A program made the position numbers and the translations under genes. The notes under the pieces are model-generated. The model was not told the origin of the DNA. It ran no database searches and saw only the letters and a list, made by a program, of their open reading frames with translations. This document shows positions 1-9,607 of a stretch of DNA of 64,000 bases, piece after piece. Origin of the DNA: Neurospora tetraspora (lineage: Eukaryota > Ascomycota > Sordariomycetes > Sordariales > Sordariaceae); the NCBI RefSeq assembly GCF_033439725.1, contig NW_026944384.1, positions 5,952,001-6,016,000 on the forward strand. The letters run 5' to 3'. Within the stretch, counting starts at the first letter, position 1, and each line of letters starts with the position of its first letter.

Positions 1-531
1 GCGGCCGGGTTCGCGGAGCGGAAATCCCAATATTTGATTTGCTTGTCCCAGCCACCTGTCACCGCCATGGGCGTGCCGTTGGCCTCGAAGTAGCGAACAC
101 ACTTAATGGGCATGTCGTGGGCGGCAACTTGCATCGACTGGCCGGTGGCCAAATCGAGAACCTTGGCGGCCTTGTCGGCGCCGGCGGAGATGACCTTTGT
201 GCCGTCCTGTTGGGAGAATGCATGTTAGTGTCTGGCCGGACCGTAAAGACAACAGAGGTACACATACCTTGAAGAAATCGGTGGAGAAAACAGGACCATC
301 ATGCTCGATCATGGCCTGTCCTTGACCTTGACCGTTACTCAAGATCTCGTAAATGCGTGTCTTCTTGTCCCAGCTGGCTACGGCGAGGAAGTCCTTCTGA
401 TCGGCGGGATTGGGGTTGAAGGCGAGATCGGTAATGCTATCCTCGGGGGGTTGACCGAGCTCGACATCCTGCTTGAGATCGCCGAGGGTGTTGCTCGCCG
501 ACGCAGCGGCGGAACCGAAAAGACCAGCCAT
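1..531 (-). CDS. rae1: mRNA export factor Rae1/Gle2, 5' part (3' end off the window)
   Basis: WD40 beta-propeller nucleoporin-associated protein of the Rae1/Gle2 family (sonA in Aspergillus), which binds Nup98-type GLEBS motifs and supports mRNA export at the nuclear pore. Exon 1 is 268-531 (88 codons), starting MAGLFGSAAASAS and carrying the typical family start followed by D-L-A-F-N-P and F-L-A-V-A-S-W-D. The intron is 207-267 (GTATGTG to CAACAG) and exon 2 runs from 206 to the window edge with V-I-S-A-G-A-D-K and T-G-G-W-D-K-Q-I-K-Y-W-D, both WD40 blade signatures. About 156 of the usual ~350-360 residues are visible, so the gene continues to the left. Its promoter must lie in the 532-2140 interval. 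Family assignment is firm; the upstream start is the only ATG that fits. Confidence 0.93.
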
Positions 532-2140
532 GTTTGGCTTGTGCTGGGAGTCGTGAGACTCGAGTCGGGCAGGTTATAGCTGTCGCGCGTATCGTATGTC
601 TGGTTGTGATGAAAGCCGTCGGTCTTTTGCTATAGGTTCTGAAGCTGTGCAATGGTACAGGGCAGCTTCTGATGTGTCGTTTTGTTGAAAAAGAACCGCT
701 TCGAAGACGGTTATGAGACTTAAATGACAAGCAGCAGCGAAAGTTGCTGGCTGTGATGGAATCCAGTCGCGGGTCGCGCTTGGACAGTGGGATGGATGCA
801 CACACGCCAGCCGGCAGAAAGTTTGGAGAGAGGCTGCAACCCGGCCCAAAGTTGCCTGCCGTTGCCTGCTCTGCCCGGCGCTGCTGCCTTTGGTGACCCG
901 CTACTAGGTCCACGCCACACCGTGGCTTTCCAGAAACATTCGTTCATCGACCAGCCTTCACTGCAGTGCTGATTGGACAATCAGCTCCACCTCGAACCAA
1001 GTAGACCCACCCCCGCCGCAAGTGCCATTTAAGAAAATTTCGGAGCCGCCAAACCAGACTTTTCCCTTTCCTTCTCCTCTCCAAGCAACTCCCCCTCGTC
1101 CGACAAATCGCTATTCGAAGCTTCCACACGGAGAGATCGCGCTTTTTGCGTGCTTCTTTCATTTCCTCGAGCTTTGGGAGAAAGTCCCCGGACATTCGTT
1201 CAATTGCGAACGGATTGCGGAAACGCGCCGCCATAGAAGCACTGCGGCTGATCTCGGCCGCCCAGTTCCTCGTCTGTCTTGCCCAGCCCTGCCCATCACA
1301 CCAAAGTCGGCCTCGTCTGCTTCTCCAGGGAGGGTGTCATTTTTCGAGCTCGGGGACCACATGGACGAAGATATGAGTCCGCGCCTCGGGTAAGGAGTTT
1401 GATGCCTGATCTGGGGAGCTGGGGTCGATGGTGGGTTCAGCCGCTTGGGTGGTCCGGACTTGGGGAGTTTTGACGGTGGCTCGAGAGGTTTCGTCATGAT
1501 ACCACAGATATGCGATTGCTCGCTCTTGTTTCTCTTCGGGGAGGCAGGGGCGAAGTTACTCGACGGGGCTTATTCTTGGTGCGAGGGGGGTTGCTTCACA
1601 ACAACATATCTTTTTCCATCTTTGCTTTCTTCGTTTGTTCCGACTTGGACATGCGATGTGGTTTGGTTGGACATCTTTTGAAACTCTGGACTTCGCGGGA
1701 GGTCCCCAACCCGTCCATCCGATCATGTCACATTGTCTTGGTTGACGCAACGTAAAAGCATCTGCTACGATCTGGGGGCTTCACAAGTTCAGGTGATGAG
1801 AAACACAATAATAGAGTCAAGCTCTGAAGTGGTGCCGGGGTAAATCTTCGCGCATCACCCTTGATGACTCTTATTGAATATGATCTGATGAACTTCCCAA
1901 ACATTTGCTTTTTTGTTATTCAAGCCTCCCTTTTATCATTACGTAGTACTAGTCTAGCTTCTTCCGCTCTTCGTCGACACCGTCTATGATGCTCGTGTCT
2001 CATGAGCATTTCCTGTGGCACGTTGAAAGCCGTCTACCGTATTACATCTCCGTGACTCCGTCTATCCAAGTCAGTTGTTGAGATTACCCCTTGCTCCGGA
2101 TGCCTATGATGGTGTTGGTGTGTTTCCCCGTACGGGAACT
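532..2140. other. Intergenic region between rae1 and ECT1
   Basis: About 1.6 kb holding the rae1 promoter and leader and the ECT1 3' end. The stretch 1050-1360 is pyrimidine-rich like a Sordariaceae 5' leader and is followed by an ATG at 1361 and a GTAAGG donor. A weak two-exon reading (1361-1389 joined to 1508-1745) is discussed as a finding but is not called as a gene. Nothing else is convincing. Confidence 0.5.
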
Positions 2141-3535
2141 CTACTCCTTTTGCGCGGCGATGGCCTCCTCCTTCTTCCTCTGTTGCTCCTCCAGCAACTC
2201 GCGCTCCCTGTGGGCGGCCTCGATGTCGGCCTTCATGCCCTTGGCCTTCTGGCGTGCCTCGTAGAGATCTCTACTCTTCATGATTCTCTGCACGATGGTG
2301 CCGGCATTCACCTCCTCGTAGTCGTGATGGCCGATCTCCTTGTAGATGCCCATCTCCTTGGGAACCGCATACACATCTTCGGTGTGCGGCATGAAAGAGG
2401 TCGGTCCGTGGTAGACCGCATCAGGAGTGCCCCAAGGCAGAGATGTGAGGTAGCCCTTGGTGGGCTTGAAGGGAGCACCGAAAACGACAGCGTTGATGTA
2501 CTGTATCAGGTGTCAGCATGGATCTCTCGATGTCTCTGTTGGTGACAAACATACCTTGCACTGCAAAACGCAGAGACCACGCTCAAAGACGTTCATGATG
2601 GGGTAGTTCACACCCTTCTCGCGGTTGATGACCTCGTCATCATGAACACCCGCCACGACAAACGCCGGACCGTAATCCGCTCCCTTGCCCTTCCTCTCGT
2701 CAATCGCCTGCTGCGAGTACCACCCCTCCTGACGCGCCAGCTTCTCCTCCTTCTGCGTCACCAGCCTCAAAAACTCGATATGTCCGCTCGAGAACAAATC
2801 GAACCCTCCATCAACATAAACCACCCTCTGCCCCGGCTTCGGTCCAATCCCCTTAAACAACTCCCTAAACACGCCCCTCTCCTCCCTCCCTTCCTTCTTC
2901 TCCTCCCCATTCCAAAACCACACGTCCGCCCCGGGGTTCTTCGCCGTCTCGTCCGTCGCATAAAGCCTAATCCTCTCCTTCATCTCCTCCCCGACCTTCT
3001 TCTTCTCCTCCACCGTCCCATGTCCCTCCTCGCCCTGCAACACCCTCTCCAAATCCTTGATGAAATGCGTCCGAGTACACAACAACATCCGCCCCACCAA
3101 ATCCGTGGTACTAATACTCGGCGTCCGCTTAACAACCTTGAACCGGTTCGCGGCCTTGACAAACCGGTAACAATCCTCCCCGCTGCTGTCAGAAGTAATA
3201 TCGTCCCCGTGCACCACGTACTTGCACCCAAAGTGGCTGATCCAGTCCAGCTGCGTGACGTAGGGCGCGTAGGCGACCGACTTGGTCACCCACCGGCAGG
3301 CGTCGGTGGCGAGGAGACGCTCGCGCAGCGTCATGACGGTGGGGCCCTTGTTTTCCAGGATGGCTTCGTCCGAGTGTACGCCGACGTACAGCTCGGTGCC
3401 GAGCTGGCGCGCTTGCACGACGGCGCCGGCGTGGCCGTGGTGGAAGAAGTCGAAGCAGCCGTCGACCCAGAGGCGGCCTTCCAAAAGGGAGGGAGCGGGC
3501 TCGCCGGGGGGGTTAACAGGGTCGGTTGGGGCCAT
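2141..3535 (-). CDS. ECT1: CTP:phosphoethanolamine cytidylyltransferase (Ect1/Pcyt2)
   Basis: Makes CDP-ethanolamine from CTP and phosphoethanolamine, the committed step of the Kennedy route to phosphatidylethanolamine. Exon 1 is 2555-3535, the intron 2501-2554 (GTATGT to ATACAG), exon 2 is 2141-2500; 446 aa in total. It has the two tandem cytidylyltransferase folds of the family: the N-terminal one has V-D-G-C-F-D-F-F-H-H-G-H (HxGH nucleotide site) and the R-T-P-S-I-S-T-T-D signature. The C-terminal one begins Y-V-D-G-G-F-D-L-F-S-S-G-H, where the first His of HxGH is Ser. The C-terminus is a charged helix rich in Glu, Lys and Arg. It is transcribed towards rae1 and diverges from the gene at 4896. 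A choline-phosphate enzyme would have only one catalytic domain, so the ethanolamine assignment is strong. Confidence 0.95.
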
Positions 3536-4895
3536 TGTGTGTTTTGGTTTGGTTTGGGATGGATGTGGTGAGGTATTGGGCTGTGATAGCTTGAAGTTCT
3601 CCTGAAAGCTGTCCTGTTTTGTTGTGGTACAAGAAGGTACAATGGGCGCTTGGAGGTTGTTAAGAAATATTAATCCAAGAAGTCCAGTGATTACTGATTA
3701 AGAAAGAGTTCTTGAAACGTGATGAAGGAGAAAAGTGTTTGTCACGAGGAAGCTGTGTTGATCGGTACCTGAAGAAGACCACTGATACCCTACCCCTTTT
3801 GTTGCCCCTCTTTCCAATCTGCCCCTCCCCCACTTATTCGTGGACAAAATATCGAGGCCACATGGTGAGACTTCAATTACGGTCTATGGACACATGTTCT
3901 ACTCGGCATAATTAAATGTACATGCCAGAAACCAAGGTCTGTTGACTACTCATCTCACCGCGATACTATAAGTGTGCATTGACTCTATAAGTGACATTTG
4001 TTTGCAGGTTAAATTGTACGACGCTTGCCCGTCCTTCCCGCCCTGCCGCCCAACAACCGCGGCCCAAACAGCGACCCGATCGGTTCCTCTCATCTAGCAT
4101 GCGGTTTGTTGTAAACATTGGTGATCCATTGGAGGCTCTTTTTTAGGGTCCAGATTTCTCAACTGTTCCTTGCATATGGCTCAGTGTCCATCGTGCCAAT
4201 AGCTGGTGTTGAATTCAGATTCCATTCAGCTGTAATGGCTGGAAAGGGCGCCACTGTTGGGCTCGCTAGTAAGACGTTCCTTTTTTTCTTCTCAACAAAT
4301 GAATCACAGGCCACCGGCATTGTGTATCACGAGCTTCTTGGGATGAAAAGTCTCAGCTCGGCTCTTTATAAAAGTCCCAGGAGGTCTCTCGTTTGCCGGC
4401 CAATGCTCTCATCGAATCGCCACGAGCAGCTGGGCGATTAATGTCTCTGACGGGCGGTAACTGGGATTCCGTTGCTCCCGTTCCTGGGATTCCTGCGGCT
4501 GGCGGCTGAAGATTTGCGACAAGGCGACAAACGGGGGGTCGTCGTCGTTGTCGTCAGAGCTTGGGGTCTTTGATGGTCGTAGCTTTTTTTTGAGTCTTTA
4601 TATCGAGTCGGGACACCGTACCTGACAGAGTACCCGTTTCTCCTTTGACTCCCTTTGTTGTGACGATTGTTTACTCAACCCTTGATCAAGGCAAGATCAT
4701 TACACATATCCAAAACAATATTCTCTCTTCCAGACCTGCGACAACCAACGAATATCCCATGTGAACGACGACGTCTGGATATCCACAGCATCGAATGTGG
4801 CCTGCCGAGGATCCCTTGCGGGGATGCACAGCGGATGGGCTGACGGGTCAATGACAATTGCCAATATTTATCAGGAGCAAAATAAAGTGTGAGAC
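3536..4895. other. Divergent promoter region, ECT1 and the 4896 gene
   Basis: About 1.36 kb between two divergent starts. It contains pyrimidine-rich leader-like DNA near 3785-3835 and mixed sequence elsewhere. I see no RNA gene and no open frame longer than about 107 codons that looks coding. Confidence 0.5.
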
Positions 4896-7704
4896 ATGCA
4901 GCGAACCAGTCCGACGACACACGCGACTCCCTTTTTCTCGTCACCTTTTGGAGGAGAAGGAGGGAAAAGAAGAAAGAGCAATGGCAATGGCAATGGCAAT
5001 GGCGATAACGACATGATCGATCCCCTCGATCCTTCATCTCCTCCGGGGGAAGGTGCTCCTCCCCCGGTCCCCCGGAATAAACCGTCGTTTGGGAGATCGC
5101 GACCGGGGACCAGTTCGGGCGCTGCTGCTGGCGGAGACCCCAAGTGGAATCCAATTCCAATTTCAGCTGGAGACCAATCTTCAGGTGCAGCTCTATCGCC
5201 GTCAGGGGTGCAGCTACAGGGACACGTTCAGGCACAGGCACACCAGGCACATCTGGATGCACAGGGGCAACCACCACCGCAGTCAACACTACCGGCACCG
5301 TTAACCGAGTTAATACCACCACTTCCATCATCGGCATCATCAACTGCAGTGCTGGACTCGCCAATCACAGCCGTCGCCGATTACAAAACCCCCAGGTCCA
5401 GCACTAGCCAGGCTAGCGCCAGCACCAACGGGAATAGCGCCGCTGGCTCGACGCTCCCAAGTCCAGGGCCAGGTCCCCGCCAGCACAAGGTCCTCCACAA
5501 GGACGCCAAAGATCCCAAACGCGAGAATCGCGATCGCCAGCTTTCATTCGGTCGCAAGCCGTCCCTTTCGTCCCTCATACACAGACATCGTCGCACAGCT
5601 TCGTCCCAGGTATCGACATCCGGAGCCCCAGGGGGAAATGGCCCTGGCAGCGGAGCTGCAGTGACACCGACCTCAAGCAGTCTATCCCGAAAACCGTCCC
5701 TTCCACTTCATCTCGTCGCCAGCCACGGCTCCTTCAGCTCCAACTCGATCCCTCCGGTCCCCGGTATTGCGCTTGCCGCCTCGCGACTGACCGACGCCGT
5801 ACTCTCTCCGCCGTCTGCTACCGAGACTGTCAACTTCTCGAGGATGTTGAGCCGCGGCGCTCCTACGCCTGTGAATGGCTTCGGGCCAAGTACCACACAG
5901 TTAGCGCCTCCCGCTATGGTGGCTCCTGGGCCCCATAGCGAGCTGGGAGAGGTGCACGCGCGTATACAAGAGACGGCGAACAAGAGGATATCAACCTTGG
6001 ACTATCTGCGGAAAGCGTACATCTCCCCATCACGTCAAAGAGCCCAGATCACATGCTGACCATGTCTCCTTTTTCGCAGTCACGAAGGCCGTATTTACTG
6101 GTTCAACACTATCCTCTTTGACAAGCCCGACTTACAAAAGATGCCTTATTTTAATAGCAGCAAACTAGGCAGAAGGGCAACCAACTATCTTCTCTTGGGT
6201 CTGTCACTACCCACCGTGCTCGATCTCAACTGCAACAATCCTACCGACTTTTTGCGAAGTCTGAACCACCTCCTAGCCGAGTTCGACTCCTTCCAACAAC
6301 TACACTCGGAAAATGGCACAGCGTCAACCAGTTCCCTATCACGCGCGCGCATCCCGCAAATGTTCCGACGAGCTACGCCCAGCACCAAAACAAGACGATC
6401 AAGTAGTGCTACCGGCATGGGAGGAAGCAGCAGCAGCACCACCGTGAACGGATCCAGCACTCCAGCGATGCCCATCCCACCACCTACGGCCAACGGGAAC
6501 GACCCCAACGACTTTGGCTACGCCCTTGAATCCGTCCCCTCCCACACGGGTACCTTTGACGAGTCTATGCTCACCCACACCACCACCAATTCGGGCGTGG
6601 GGAACACTTCAACTTTCACAGAAAAGACCACATCAACAAGCAGTAGCGGCATCCCCTCCTCCACCTCAGCAACATCAACTGCCCCATCATCAACAGCAGC
6701 CTCCACCGTCGCCGGCGCCCCGTCCTCGGGTCAAACCGCACAGCCAACAACATCGTCAGCCAACTCCCCAGCACCCATCTCCTTCTCGCCAGCCGAGCAA
6801 ACCGAGCTGCTTCCGGGAGAGGAGTACGCGCTCTTATTAACGCCTAATCTACCGTTTGACCCGGATTTCTTCGAAACCTTTGCGACGCTATGCGACGTTT
6901 TGATCGATACTTATACGAGGCTGCTGTCCTTGGTACCTACGGCCAGAGAGTGTAACGGCACGGTGGCCGAGTTGTTCACCAAGGCGGACGCCAAGATCCG
7001 CAAGATTATTGTTCAGGGTGTCATCAAGGAGTTTGAGGAGCAGAGTCGAGCAGGAGTCAGGGGGGAGGTGGGAGCGGTGGGGAGAGTTGTTTTGGGGGGG
7101 TTGATGTGAGTGTTTCTTTGCGCGATGCGTGATGTCTGTGATGTTGATGTTTGTTTTGACGTTGTTGATGTGTGATGTTCGCTTTTTTTTTTTTTTGGCG
7201 ATGTTCTCTTTTGATTATGTTTCGTTTTTGGCAGGCTTACGTGTGGGACCAAAAGTATTGAGCAGGGCAAAGGAAAAAGAGGGGACCGGGGGCTATAGTG
7301 TTTTGACGCTTAAGAGTTTTTTTTTTTTTTTTTTGCTTACACTGGCTTCGCGAGAGGTTCTGGTGTGGTTTCATTCATCCTTATCCATTTTACACTTACA
7401 TGTACTACCTGCCTGTCCGCCAACCTACGGACCTCGAAAAGACAGACGCCGAGGACGCTTTAGGGGTCCAAAGGGGGCTTACCATCCATCCATGTCCAAA
7501 ACGCAACACAACGCAACCGAACTGCTATGAAACAATGACCGAACGAACGACCAACCATACGAAGTGGAACACCGAGCTAATTATTCACAACACAGGGAAA
7601 CCGCCCCCTTAGCAGAACGAGCCAAAACCCTAGACAGGGTCGTGGAAAGCAGCAACGAGAGCGGCAGCGGCAAAGGCAGTCATAAGAGCAAGAGGTACTC
7701 CTAG
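4896..7704 (+). CDS. Large low-complexity conserved fungal protein, function unknown
   Basis: Exon 1 is 4896-6016, intron 6017-6079 (GTACAT, branch-like CTGAC, CGCAG), exon 2 is 6080-7105, intron 7106-7595 (GTGAGT, branch CTAAT, CACAG), exon 3 is 7596-7704, ending at TAG. The N-terminal ~370 residues are disordered, rich in Ser, Pro and Gly, with an Asn-Gly repeat near residues 30-36. A folded part follows across the first splice: R-I-Y-W-F-N-T-I-L-F-D-K, then L-G-L-S-L-P-T-V-L-D-L. After a Ser/Thr linker comes a helical C-terminal block with L-P-F-D-P-D-F-F-E-T-F and K-I-I-V-Q-G-V-I-K-E-F-E. I do not recognise the family. Coding-like sequence continues in the same frame past the TAG to 8079 (separate entry). 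An alternative third exon at 7235-7298 would end the protein at another stop. The start is chosen as the first ATG of the frame. Confidence 0.75.
4978..5003 (+). repeat. GGCAAT hexanucleotide microsatellite in coding DNA
   Basis: Four to five units of ATGGCA/CAATGG in exon 1 of the 4896 gene. They encode an Asn-Gly dipeptide run, so copy changes stay in frame. Confidence 0.85.
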
Positions 7705-8079
7705 GTGGATGAGCCCTCTGATGTCTCTGATGATGACGACGACACTTTCGACGACACCTTCGTTCTTGTCGGCAACGACGACGATACTGACGGCGCATCC
7801 GAGGTGATGAGCCTTGTCGAGGTACTCGGGTCCAGTCCACCACCTCCCCCTCGGAGGATGACTACGGCCGGGACGACCCCGAGGAGTAGTCCTTTTGGCC
7901 ACATTCCCATTGGTCCTATTGGTCCCCTTGGTCCTCCTCCGTCGAGGTCACCGAGTTGGGCGAGCCAGGGTAGCAGGACACCAAATTTGGCTAGGAAAAG
8001 CTCGATGATGAGCTTTAGGGAGCTGAGGAGGAAGATTTCGAATATTGGTGGTAGTGGAAGTCAGGGAAGTCTAGAGTGA
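7705..8079 (+). other. In-frame 125-codon extension after the TAG of the 4896 gene
   Basis: Immediately after the TAG at 7702-7704 the same frame stays open for 125 codons to TGA at 8077-8079. It looks like real protein: an acidic run (D-V-S-D-D-D-D-D-T-F-D-D), then F-V-L-V-G-N-D-D-D, a proline run, G-P-I-G-P-L-G-P-P, and a basic end S-F-R-E-L-R-R-K-I-S-N. Third positions are C/G biased like neighbouring exons. It has no ATG of its own near its beginning. It could be a readthrough extension, an exon joined by a splice I cannot see, or the remains of a longer ancestral protein. Confidence 0.5.
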
Positions 8080-8723
8080 GGAGTGATGGGTGAGAGGACT
8101 GGAGGGTCTTGTCTTGTCATACGCGGATTAAGGAGGGGTTTCTCTCTTGGTTCGTGGCGGGATCATCTCTGACATCCGCGGCGGGACTGTTCATATAGGG
8201 GGACCTTATCTAACGTGTCCCATATATAATTATCCTGTGGCAGGGAAAGCTGTCAGACATACTCTCACATCAGGATCACCTTGGCAAGGAAAAGAAAGCA
8301 AGGCACAAAGCAAGGACGTCTCACAAATACGTCAAGGAAGGAAGCAAAGGCCAAGGCGGAGGAGGAAGGAAGCACGAAGTTTCATTAGAACACAAGATAC
8401 CATTCTGTTAGTTAGCTAGGTATCTAGTCACTCTAGACATTTTCTCAGGTCTTAATGTTTATATAGCATTTCGAAGGAGGTGGAAGTTGAAGTTGATGAT
8501 GTGTGTCTCGGTTGAGCTGTTGGTGAGGAACGTCGTAGACGTAGATGGTAACTTCATCCTGTACCGAGCAGAGGTAGGAAAACTGTTCTTAATGTCCCCA
8601 CTGTCGATTAGCTCCAAGCTTGAATACCAAAGCAGAGTGGCAGCAGGAGCGTGTTAAGCCTTTCAACCAACGGGGTTCGTCTTTGGCCGACAGTCCCTAA
8701 AGTGTATATGAAGTGTATAATGG

Positions 8724-8795
8724 TTTCGATCTTTCCGAGGCCGATAAAGTGACCGTGTAATCGGATAGAGTAACCGTATCTAACCTAAAGGAGAT
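8724..8795 (+). repeat. Left arm of a degenerate inverted repeat
   Basis: About 72 nt that match the reverse complement of 9208-9282 at roughly three-quarters of positions by eye, including an exact block GATAAAGTGACCGT and an exact block ACCGTATCTAACC. The arms enclose about 410 bp. This is the shape of a small decayed DNA transposon (terminal inverted repeats without a transposase) or a RIP-mutated relic. Confidence 0.7.
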
Positions 8796-9207
8796 ACGCT
8801 TTACACCACAGCCAAAGACCGACGATCTGTGTCTTCGCACATGTACGCGACCGCGACGGAGAATGAAAATCGATAGTCAAAAGAAGGATGGATCTCCGTA
8901 GTTTTTTAAATTCAATTTCTATCGCCGTTTCTCTTTTCTAAATCGGTTGCTAAAGGGGCCCGGTGGACGGGAACTTAGGGCTAAAGTCTACCTACCTACT
9001 ACTAGACCTATTAAGTCAACCCGCTAAACCGTTCCAATTTCCCACTTTGGGTATACACTACGACACTTTCAAAAGCTAAATAGAAATCAGGGCAGCACTT
9101 GAAGACATTCGATGACAATCTCTTCTGAATTCGATGCTTTTTGGTGCAATTGAAAATGACGATAGGAGGTGGTGGTGGTCGTGGCGGTTGGTGCAGGTTG
9201 AGTGCAC

Positions 9208-9282
9208 TTCTCCTTTGGGTTAGATACGGTCTCACTTTTTCCAGCTATACGGTCACTTTATCCGTCTCGGATCTTTCGATTC
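9208..9282 (-). repeat. Right arm of the degenerate inverted repeat
   Basis: Partner of the arm at 8724-8795; read on the minus strand it repeats the same blocks in the same order. The similarity fades outward at about 9300. No target-site duplication could be fixed by eye. Confidence 0.7.
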
Positions 9283-9607
9283 AATTTCTCTATTCTATGC
9301 TAGCGGGACGCAATTACCATTCTTGGTCCTTCGTCCCTATATGATGATCTATGCTATATAATGCTGTTTCATGCTATGCTAGGTAATTTCATGCTCCCTC
9401 GTTAAAACCATTACTCATTACTTCGTTGACAAAATACGTGGGAAAAAAAAAAAAAACGTGAAATGTGAAGAGCGTTCCCCGAGTTTCGTGGTTGATGACC
9501 AGTTGTATCCAGATTATCGATCGAACCTCGCGAGCAAAACACGCAAATGAGGTAATGGCAGTTACCCGTTGGGGAGTGGAGGTCAGGTTCCTGTCTGTTT
9601 CCCCAAC

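Larger units (their letters stand above)
8080..9607. other. Convergent intergenic region with repeat relic
   Basis: About 1.5 kb between the 3' ends of two convergent genes. It is more AT-rich than its surroundings and holds the inverted repeat pair listed separately, plus an A-run at about 9441-9454. No coding gene is seen. Confidence 0.55.

Noticed and set aside
2642-3571. 309-codon plus-strand frame over ECT1
   Set aside because: Lies wholly opposite the ECT1 exon; Pro/Leu/Arg-rich shadow.
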